From Rhodopseudomonas palustris HaA2 (GTDB lineage Bacteria; Pseudomonadota; Alphaproteobacteria; Rhizobiales; Xanthobacteraceae): a stretch of DNA of 64,000 nt. The notes below the pieces were generated by a model. The model worked only from the letters and a program-made list of their open reading frames with translations. It did not search any database and had not been told where the DNA came from. The stretch spans positions 5,194,501 to 5,258,500 of the forward strand of contig NC_007778.1 of assembly GCF_000013365.1 (NCBI RefSeq). Direction: 5' to 3'. Of this stretch, positions 9,451 to 16,281 are shown piece after piece (position 1 is the first letter of the stretch; each line of letters opens with the position of its first letter). Position numbers and translations under genes: made by a program.

Positions 9451-9999
9451 ATGGATTCAGATACCAAGGACCGGCTGACACGTTCGGACTGGCTCGCGCA
9501 CGGGCTGCGGACGCTGGCCAGGCACGGGGCGAATGCCCTCAAGGTCGGCGATCTCGCGGCCGGGCTGGAGGTGTCGCGGGGCAGTTTCTACTGGCACTTC
9601 AGGGACGCCACCGATTTCCGCCTGCAACTCCTGCAGCTCTGGCAGGAGCGAGCGACCGACCAGGTGTTTCGCGACATCGACGCCGCCATCGTCGGGCCGG
9701 CGCGGCTGACGCATCTGATGAAGCTCGCCTTCAACGAGGACCGAAGCCTCGACCGGGCGATCCGCGAGCTTGCGGCGACCGATCCCACTGCGGCGGCGAT
9801 GGTCGCCTCGGTGGATGCCCGGCGCATCGACTATCTGTCGAAGCTCATGATCGAGTCGGGCGTCGAAGGCCGGCGCGCGCTACCGCGGGCCGAATTTCTG
9901 TACTGGGCCTATATCGGTCAGACCGCGGTGCTGAACCCGGCCCACACCGTCGTGACGGAATCGGATATCGACGATTTGAGCGCCCTGTTCACCCGATAG
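9451..9999 (+). CDS. TetR-family transcriptional regulator
   Basis: 182 residues. The N-terminal helix-turn-helix is clear (LRTLARHGANALKVGDLA, LEVSRGSFYWHFRDATDF), with a divergent ligand-binding domain after it. TetR proteins repress until a small ligand binds. The ATG at 9451 is chosen; a GTG at 9436 would lie inside the candidate operator palindrome. It is divergent from the beta-oxidation cluster, so control by an acyl-CoA or its precursor is plausible. No further gene of the strand is close: the next one starts 222 bp on and belongs to a different function. Confidence 0.88.
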   Translation: MDSDTKDRLTRSDWLAHGLRTLARHGANALKVGDLAAGLEVSRGSFYWHFRDATDFRLQLLQLWQERATDQVFRDIDAAIVGPARLTHLMKLAFNEDRSLDRAIRELAATDPTAAAMVASVDARRIDYLSKLMIESGVEGRRALPRAEFLYWAYIGQTAVLNPAHTVVTESDIDDLSALFTR

Positions 10000-10081
10000 C
10001 GAGCGAACACACCGGGCGACCGCGCGAAGGTGTGGCGGGCGGGTCGCGACCGGCAACTTTACGGCGCAACCGCCCAAATCC

Positions 10082-10096
10082 TTAACTCGGTATTTA
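10082..10096 (+). promoter_or_regulatory. CtrA-like box upstream of the PodJ-like gene
   Basis: TTAA-N7-TTTA followed by C, one base from the alphaproteobacterial CtrA consensus TTAA-N7-TTAA. It lies about 130 bp before the PodJ-like ATG in a locally AT-rich patch. Assignment is tentative. Confidence 0.3.
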
Positions 10097-10221
10097 CCCT
10101 AACAGGAAAAAGTCGATGCCAGAGGCGGCCCTCCCGCATTGAATTCGGGTGTCTTTCGGCACGGACACGACGGGGAGGATTCGCGGGCGCCGCAGGCGCC
10201 GGTTCGGAAGCGGACAAGGGC

Positions 10222-13200
10222 ATGAATCGCGTATCGTGGAGCGTCGAGGGCATCGAACCGTCAGTGCGCGAAAGGGCGGAGGCCGCCGCCCGGCGCGCTG
10301 GCATGTCGCTCGCCGACTGGATCGACGGTCAGCTCGGCGACAGCGCACCTCAGCCGCACCCGACGGCCGACACGACCCGGGAGTCGATCCGCGCCCCGCT
10401 GGCGGAAAAGAACGCGACCGAGGTCGCCGAAATTCACCAACGGCTGGATTCCATCGCCCGCCAGATCGACCAGATTTCACGCCCCCCGGTGCGCAGCGAG
10501 CCCGGCGTGGCGCGGCAGCTCAACGACGCGATTTCGCGACTCGACGCAAGGCTCGCCCGGATCACCGAACCCAAGGTCGCTACGGCGGCCCCCTCAGCCG
10601 TCGCGCCGACGCAGGCCGCGCCGCCCCGAGCCGCTGCCTCCGCCCCGCAATCGCCGACCGAACGCGTCGAGCACGCCGCGGCGCAGGTCTATCACGCCTC
10701 GCCGCCGCTCGATCCGAGTGCGCTCGATCGCGCGATCGCCGAGATCGCCGCGCGCCAGTCCGAGCTCGACGCCCCGGTGGAGCGGATGCCGCTGCGCCAG
10801 TCGCCGCCGATCGCGCCGGCGATGGCGCCGCCGCAGGCACGGCCGGGGCCCGACTTTTCCAGCCTCGAGCAACAGCTCCTCAAGATCACCAGCCAGATCG
10901 ACGCGCTGCAGCGCCCCGACGTGATCGAGCAATCGATCGCGGCGTTCCGCGCCGATCTCGCCGATATCCGCCAGACCATCACCGAAGCATTGCCGCGCAA
11001 GGCGATCGAATCGCTCGAAAGCGAGATCAGATCGCTGTCGCAGCGGCTCGACGAGACCCGTGCCAACGGCAGCGACGCCGGCGTGATCGCCGGGATCGAA
11101 CGCGCGCTCGGCGAAATCCGCGATGCCTTGCGCTCGCTGACGCCGGCCGAGCAGCTCGCCGGCTTCGACGAGGCGATCCGCAATCTCGGCGGCAAGATCG
11201 ACATGATCGTGCGCAACAGCGACGATCCCGGCACGCTGCAACAGCTCGAGAATGCAATCGGCGCATTGCGCGGCATCGTCTCCAACGTCGCCTCCAACGA
11301 GGCGCTGGCGCAGCTCAGCGACAACGTTCACACGCTGGCCGACAAGGTCGATCAGCTCGCCCGCGCCGACAGCCACAGCGATTCCTTCGCGGCGCTGGAA
11401 AGCCGGATTTCGGCGCTGACCGCGGCGCTGGAGAACCGCGAACGGCCGATCGCCACCGAATCCACCGAGCAGCTCGAAGGCGCGGTGCGGGCGCTGTCGG
11501 AGCGGCTCGATCAGATGCCGGTCGGCAACGACGGCTCGTCGGCGTTCGCTCATCTCGAACAGCGTGTTTCCTACCTGCTCGAGCGGATGGAAGCCGCCGC
11601 CGTCCAACGCGGCAGCGGCGATCTCGGCCGGGTCGAGGAAGGGCTGCAGGACATCCTCCGGATGCTCGAGCGGCAGCAGGAGAGCTTCCACCGCATCGCC
11701 GATCTCGGTCGCGCGCCGGCCGCGCCGCCGTTCGACCCGGGCGTCGTCGAGTCGATCAAGCGCGAAATTTCCGACATCCGCCTGAGCCAGTCGCAAACCG
11801 GACGCCACACCCAGGATTCGCTGGAAGCGGTTCACAACACGCTCGGCCACGTCGTCGACCGGCTGGCGATGATCGAAGGCGATTTGCGCAAGGCGCGGTC
11901 CGCGCCGCAACCCGCGGCGGCGCGCGAACCCGCCCAGCCGCAGCAGCCGGTCGTCACGCCTCCGCCGGCGGCGCCGCAAATCTCGCTGCCGCCGCGCCCG
12001 GAGATGCCGAATCCCGCAGCCGCGACCGCGTTCGCGGCCGCTCCGCGGGAGTTCGCGCCGACGCGGCCCACGGAACAGCCCGAGCCGACGCCGGGACCGC
12101 GGGCGATCATGGATATTCTGGCGCCGCCCGTCAGCCGCCCCTCGGCCCCTGAGCCGCAGATCGCGCCGCAAAGGCTCGCCGCCGATGCCTCGCTGCCACC
12201 GGATCATCCGCTCGAACCCGGCACCCGCCCTCCCGGCCGGGTGGCGTCGCCGTCGGAACGCATCGCAGCCTCGGAGAGCGCCATCAGCGAATTCGCCGGC
12301 GCCAAGCCGGAGCCCGCCAGCAGCTCGAATTTCATCGCGGCCGCCCGCCGCGCCGCGCAGGCCGCGGCAGCGGCCACCACCCAATCCGGCGACAAGCCCA
12401 AGGGCGACGGCGGCAAGTCCGGCCCGGCTCCCGGCAAGCCGGGATCGACCATCGGGTCCAAGATCCGCTCGCTGCTGGTCGGCGCCAGCGTCGTGGTGAT
12501 CGTGCTCGGCACCTTCAAGATGGCGATGAATCTGCTCGATGACGGCCACCCGACCCCGGCCGCCAGCCTCAGCGAACCGGCGCCGCAGGACTTGATGCCG
12601 CAGAGTGGGGACGAAGAGATCGAGCCGCCCGCGGCGAACCCCGCCACGCCGACGCCCGCCCCGTCGATGACATCGCCGACCCCGATCAATCGGCAGTCGC
12701 TGTTCGCGCCGCCGCAAACGCCTGCTGCGCCGCCCGCGCCGTCCACCGCTCCTGCCTCCGCCGACGTCACCGGGACGATCCCGACGCCGCAGGTCAACGC
12801 CGCCGCAAACACCACGGTCACGGCCACGGTCGCGATTCCGGCCGGCGAAACCCTCCCCGACGCGATCGGCGGACAGGCGCTGCGCAAGGCCGCGCTGAAG
12901 GGCGACGCCGCGGCGGCCTACGAGGTCGGCAACCGCTACGCCGACGGCAAGGGTATCACCGCGAATTTCGAGGAAGCGGCGAAGTGGTACGGCCGCGCGG
13001 CGCAAGCCGGCATCGTGCCGGCGATGTTCCGGATGGGGACCCTCAACGAGAAGGGCCTCGGCGTGAAGAAGGACCTCGACACGGCCCGGCGCTTCTACAT
13101 TCAGGCGGCGGACCGCGGCAACGCCAAGGCCATGCACAATCTCGCGGTGCTCGACGCCGATGGCGGCGCCAAGGGCGCCAACTACAAGAGCGCTGCGGAA

Positions 13201-13539
13201 TGGTTCCGCAAGGCGGCCGAGCGCGGCGTCGCCGACAGCCAGTTCAACCTCGGCATCCTCTATGCCCGCGGCATCGGCGTCGAACAGAACCTCGCCGAAT
13301 CGTTCAAATGGTTCAGCCTCGCCGCCGCCCAGGGTGACGCCGATTCCGCGCGCAAACGCGACGACGTCGCCAAGCGGCTCGACCCGCAGTCGTTGTCGGC
13401 GGCCCGGCTCGCGATCCAGACCTTCACCGTGGAGCCGCAGCCCGACAGCGCCGTCAAGGTCGCGGCGCCGGCCGGCGGCTGGGACGCGCAGGCGACCGCC
13501 ACAGCCAAACCAGCGACCAGCAAGCGCGCCGCGCGTTAA
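10222..13539 (+). CDS. PodJ-like polar localisation factor with coiled coils and Sel1 repeats
   Basis: 1105 residues. The N-terminus RVSWSVEGIEPSVRERAEA...GMSLADWID matches the start of Caulobacter PodJ, a pole-organising scaffold. About 60-620 is mostly heptad-rich coiled coil with many short repeated units (SLEQQL, ALEDR-like, LSERLDQM) broken by Pro/Ala-rich linkers, then a Pro/Ala-rich segment to about 740. One membrane span lies at about 749-770 (SLLVGASVVVIVLGTFKMAM). A second Pro-rich stretch precedes Sel1/TPR-like repeats at about 888-1050 (GNRYADGKGITANFEEAAKW, GTLNEKGLGVKKDLDTARRF, GILYARGIGVEQNLAESFKW), expected in the periplasm. The ATG at 10222 follows a weak AAGG; the frame extends upstream without support. 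It is alone, with a weak hairpin at 13576-13595 downstream. No C-terminal peptidoglycan-binding domain is evident. Confidence 0.85.
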   Translation: MNRVSWSVEGIEPSVRERAEAAARRAGMSLADWIDGQLGDSAPQPHPTADTTRESIRAPLAEKNATEVAEIHQRLDSIARQIDQISRPPVRSEPGVARQLNDAISRLDARLARITEPKVATAAPSAVAPTQAAPPRAAASAPQSPTERVEHAAAQVYHASPPLDPSALDRAIAEIAARQSELDAPVERMPLRQSPPIAPAMAPPQARPGPDFSSLEQQLLKITSQIDALQRPDVIEQSIAAFRADLADIRQTITEALPRKAIESLESEIRSLSQRLDETRANGSDAGVIAGIERALGEIRDALRSLTPAEQLAGFDEAIRNLGGKIDMIVRNSDDPGTLQQLENAIGALRGIVSNVASNEALAQLSDNVHTLADKVDQLARADSHSDSFAALESRISALTAALENRERPIATESTEQLEGAVRALSERLDQMPVGNDGSSAFAHLEQRVSYLLERMEAAAVQRGSGDLGRVEEGLQDILRMLERQQESFHRIADLGRAPAAPPFDPGVVESIKREISDIRLSQSQTGRHTQDSLEAVHNTLGHVVDRLAMIEGDLRKARSAPQPAAAREPAQPQQPVVTPPPAAPQISLPPRPEMPNPAAATAFAAAPREFAPTRPTEQPEPTPGPRAIMDILAPPVSRPSAPEPQIAPQRLAADASLPPDHPLEPGTRPPGRVASPSERIAASESAISEFAGAKPEPASSSNFIAAARRAAQAAAAATTQSGDKPKGDGGKSGPAPGKPGSTIGSKIRSLLVGASVVVIVLGTFKMAMNLLDDGHPTPAASLSEPAPQDLMPQSGDEEIEPPAANPATPTPAPSMTSPTPINRQSLFAPPQTPAAPPAPSTAPASADVTGTIPTPQVNAAANTTVTATVAIPAGETLPDAIGGQALRKAALKGDAAAAYEVGNRYADGKGITANFEEAAKWYGRAAQAGIVPAMFRMGTLNEKGLGVKKDLDTARRFYIQAADRGNAKAMHNLAVLDADGGAKGANYKSAAEWFRKAAERGVADSQFNLGILYARGIGVEQNLAESFKWFSLAAAQGDADSARKRDDVAKRLDPQSLSAARLAIQTFTVEPQPDSAVKVAAPAGGWDAQATATAKPATSKRAAR

Positions 13540-13703
13540 GCCTGTTCGTTCACCGTCTTGAAAACGATCCGGCCGCCGGGCTGAAAAAAGCCCGGTCGTC
13601 GCGGATTCGTTAATCCCTGCTCAGCCCGATTTCGGCTATTCAGGGTTGTCGGGTCGACGATCCGCGCTTTCAGCCACAGCGACGAACTCCGAAGCGACCG
13701 CGC

Positions 13704-14627
13704 GTGCAGCTTTATCTCCCGATCGCAGACCTGCCGGTCAACGTCCTGCTCATCCTCGCGATGGGCGCCGCGGTCGGGTTCGTGTCCGGCATGTTCGGCG
13801 TCGGCGGCGGCTTTCTACTCACCCCGCTGCTGATTTTCGTGGGCATCGCGCCCGCCGTCGCGGTGGCGTCCGTCACCAGCCACATGGCGGCCTCGTCGTT
13901 TTCCGGGGCTTTGTCGTATTGGCGGCGCCGCGCGATCGATCCGATGCTGGCCTTCGTGCTGCTGTGCGGCGGCATCGCCGGCACCGCCCTCGGCGTGTGG
14001 TTCTTCGTGCTGATGCGTTCGATCGGCCAGCTCGATCTGACGATTGCGCTGGCCTATGTGGTGCTGCTGACGGGAGTCGGCGGGCTGATGGTCTATGAGG
14101 GCCTGCGAGCGATCCTGCGCACCCGCCGCGGCGAAGTCGCGCTCAGTGGCCGCACCGGCAACCGCAACTGGATCCACGCGCTGCCGCTGAAGATCCGGTT
14201 CAAACGTTCCAAGATGTATCTGTCGGTGATCCCGGTGGTGACGATCGGCCTCCTGATCGGCTTCATCGGCGCGGTGATGGGCGTCGGCGGCGGCTTCATT
14301 CTGGTGCCGATGCTGATCTATCTGCTGCGGGTGCCGACCAGCATGGTGGTCGGCACGTCGATGGTGCTGACGCTGGTGACGATGCTGATCGCCACCATCC
14401 TGCACGCTGCGACCAACCATCTGGTCGACGCGGTGCTGGCGCTGATGCTGATGATCGGCGGCGTCACCGGGGCGCAGTTCGGCGCCCGCGCCGGCCAGCG
14501 CATCCGCAGCGAGCAGCTGCGGCTGTTGCTGGGCCTTCTGGTGCTCGGGGTCGGGGTCCGCTTCGGTGTCGAGCTCGGCATCCGCCCGGACGAGCTTTTC
14601 ACCATCCGTGATACGGGGCCGAGCTGA
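13704..14627 (+). CDS. TauE/SafE-family sulfite/organosulfur exporter-like permease
   Basis: 307 residues, eight or more hydrophobic spans, inner membrane. The duplicated family motif appears as GFVSGMFGVGGGFLLTPLLI (about 25-45) and GFIGAVMGVGGGFILVPMLI (about 190-210). A charged loop (YEGLRAILRTRRGEVAL...FKRSKM) separates the two halves. Family members move anions such as sulfite or sulfoacetate. The start is a GTG at 13704 placed just before the first span; no strong Shine-Dalgarno is visible. Its stop overlaps the ATG of the TIGR02186 gene (TGATG at 14625), implying translational coupling and a shared function. Substrate is unknown. Confidence 0.9.
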   Translation: MQLYLPIADLPVNVLLILAMGAAVGFVSGMFGVGGGFLLTPLLIFVGIAPAVAVASVTSHMAASSFSGALSYWRRRAIDPMLAFVLLCGGIAGTALGVWFFVLMRSIGQLDLTIALAYVVLLTGVGGLMVYEGLRAILRTRRGEVALSGRTGNRNWIHALPLKIRFKRSKMYLSVIPVVTIGLLIGFIGAVMGVGGGFILVPMLIYLLRVPTSMVVGTSMVLTLVTMLIATILHAATNHLVDAVLALMLMIGGVTGAQFGARAGQRIRSEQLRLLLGLLVLGVGVRFGVELGIRPDELFTIRDTGPS

Positions 14628-15418
14628 TGGCACGGCGTCGCTTATCGGCCTTCGCATTCACCGTCGCAGCTGCGTTCGGGCTCGCCTGCGCCTGGCCGGC
14701 GCAGGCCGAGAAACTGATCGTCTCCGTCTCCAACGCCCGGGTCACCGTGACGCCGAATTATTCCGGCGGCGAGCTGGTGCTGTTCGGTTCGGTCGAGCGC
14801 GACTCTCCGGCGCCGGTCGCGCAGATGCCCTACGACCTCGTGGTCACCGTGATCGGCCCGCGCACGAACATGGTGACGCGGCGCAAGGAACGGAAATTCG
14901 GGATCTGGATCAACAGCGATTCGCGCGAATTCCTGATGGTGCCGAGCTATCTGGCGGTGTTTTCCAACCGCCCGATCGAGGCCATCGCCGCGCCCGACGT
15001 GCGGCGGCGGCAACAACTCGGCATCAGACACACGCTGCTGACGCAGCGGATCGGCACCGACTATGCCGACGTCGTCGCCGACGATCAGTTTCGCACCGCC
15101 TTCGTCCGGCTCCGCGAGGAACGCAAGCTGTACGAGCAGGACCCCGCGGCGGTGAAGTTCCTCACGCCGACGCTGTTCCGCACCGGCATTCCATTGCCGG
15201 CCGAAGTGCCGATCGGCAGCTACGAAGTGCACATCAAGCTGCTCGGCAATGGCGAATTGCTGACCCAGACCGAGACCTCCTTCGAGATCGCCAAGGTCGG
15301 CTTCGAACAATTCGTCGCCACCGCGGCGAAGCAGCACGGCATCATCTACGGCCTGGTGACCGCCCTGATGGCGCTCGCGACCGGATGGATGGCGTCGATC
15401 GTCTTTCGTCGCGACTGA
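14627..15418 (+). CDS. TIGR02186 / alphaproteobacterial transmembrane protein
   Basis: 263 residues. A signal peptide (LSAFAFTVAAAFGLACAWPA, cut near AQA-EK) leads into a periplasmic beta-rich domain starting LIVSVSNARVTVTPNYSG. One C-terminal membrane span (HGIIYGLVTALMALATGW) ends the protein. This matches the alphaproteobacterial TIGR02186 family of unknown function. It starts within the stop codon of the TauE/SafE gene, so the pair likely forms a permease with a periplasmic accessory subunit; that role is inference. The next gene, pdeM, converges from the right. Confidence 0.85.
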   Translation: MARRRLSAFAFTVAAAFGLACAWPAQAEKLIVSVSNARVTVTPNYSGGELVLFGSVERDSPAPVAQMPYDLVVTVIGPRTNMVTRRKERKFGIWINSDSREFLMVPSYLAVFSNRPIEAIAAPDVRRRQQLGIRHTLLTQRIGTDYADVVADDQFRTAFVRLREERKLYEQDPAAVKFLTPTLFRTGIPLPAEVPIGSYEVHIKLLGNGELLTQTETSFEIAKVGFEQFVATAAKQHGIIYGLVTALMALATGWMASIVFRRD

Positions 15419-15475
15419 CCATCCCGCACGCGTCAATCCGGGGCGCGTTCGACGCGCGGGGCCGAACAGGGCCTT

Positions 15476-16168
15476 TCAGCAGCAGCGCGACGCTGCGATG
15501 GCGTGGAGACGGTGGTCGCCGAGGACATGGGCGATGACCACGGCCGAGCCGAACAGCCTGGCGAAGGCTGCATCGCGGATGTTGAGCCCGCCCGCATAGG
15601 CGCCGAACGCCGGCATCACCATGCGGCTGCCGTCGCCGGCGAAGCAACGCCGCTCGACGCTGCGGCCGCGGCGGCTGACCCGCGCCTTGGGATGCAGATG
15701 GCCGGCGATTTCGCCGTGCGCCCCGGTCGGCTCGTGGCGGAAGATCACGCCGCCGAGCGCGACCTCGTCGGCGACGCAACCGCCGAGATCGGCGGGCAGC
15801 GCCGGATCATGGTTGCCGGCGATCCAGATCCAGTCACGGCCCGCCTGCAGGGCCATCAGGATATCGCGATTGCCGCCTGACAGCCGGCCATGCGCGTCGC
15901 GATCGTGAAAACTGTCGCCGAGCGCGATCACCGTGCGCGGATTGAAACGCGTGACCACGGCGCCGAGCCGGCCCAGCGTGGCGACGGTATCGTAAGGCGG
16001 CAGCAGCACGCCGCGCATCGCATAGCTCGAGCCTTTTTCGAGATGCAGGTCGGAGACGACCAGCAGCCGCTCGCGCTCCCAATACAGCACGCCGGACAGA
16101 TCGGCGGCGAACGTAGCGCCGGCAATCGATACTGCGGAGTCGTTGATCGGAAGCGGATCAGCAAACAT
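15476..16168 (-). CDS. pdeM: Ligase-associated DNA-damage-response phosphoesterase PdeM
   Basis: 230 residues. All calcineurin-type metallophosphoesterase motifs are present: SDLHLEKGSSYAMRG (metal Asp/His), ALGDSFHDRDAHGR, AGNHDP and EIAGHLHPK, giving a two-metal nuclease or phosphoesterase site. This is the phosphoesterase that accompanies the Lhr helicase, exonuclease and ligase of the bacterial ligase-associated repair set. The ATG at 16168 (MFADPLPINDS) is chosen; an in-frame ATG at 16207 would add 13 residues encoded by a family D palindrome, an artefact of that repeat. The palindrome abuts the start codon and no good Shine-Dalgarno is visible, so translation may depend on the repeat sequence. 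It follows lhr on the same strand by 113 bp. Confidence 0.92.
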   Translation of the reverse strand: MFADPLPINDSAVSIAGATFAADLSGVLYWERERLLVVSDLHLEKGSSYAMRGVLLPPYDTVATLGRLGAVVTRFNPRTVIALGDSFHDRDAHGRLSGGNRDILMALQAGRDWIWIAGNHDPALPADLGGCVADEVALGGVIFRHEPTGAHGEIAGHLHPKARVSRRGRSVERRCFAGDGSRMVMPAFGAYAGGLNIRDAAFARLFGSAVVIAHVLGDHRLHAIAASRCC

Positions 16169-16169
16169 C

Positions 16170-16255
16170 GTCATGGCCGGGCTCGTCCCGGCCATCACGA
16201 TGGACACGGGGGGAAGCAGTGGTCGTGGATGCCCGGGACAAGCCCGGGCATGACG
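16170..16255. repeat. Extragenic palindrome, family D, abutting the pdeM start
   Basis: TCATGGCCGGGCTCGTCCCG followed by a related complement GCCCGGGACAAGCCCGGGCATGAC. It fills most of the lhr-pdeM gap and ends one base from the pdeM ATG. Confidence 0.82.
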
Positions 16256-16281
16256 GAGCGGATGCGGAACATCCAGTTCTT

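Noticed and set aside
10594-13137. 847-codon open frame opposite the PodJ-like gene
   Set aside because: Arg-rich, domain-free product; the plus strand has PodJ, membrane and Sel1 features.
13576-13595. Hairpin CCGGGCT-N6-AGCCCGG after the PodJ-like gene as a terminator
   Set aside because: No T-run follows the stem, so an intrinsic terminator is not supported.
16169-16207. N-terminal extension of PdeM starting at 16207
   Set aside because: The 13 extra residues come from a family D palindrome; the conserved protein begins at 16168.
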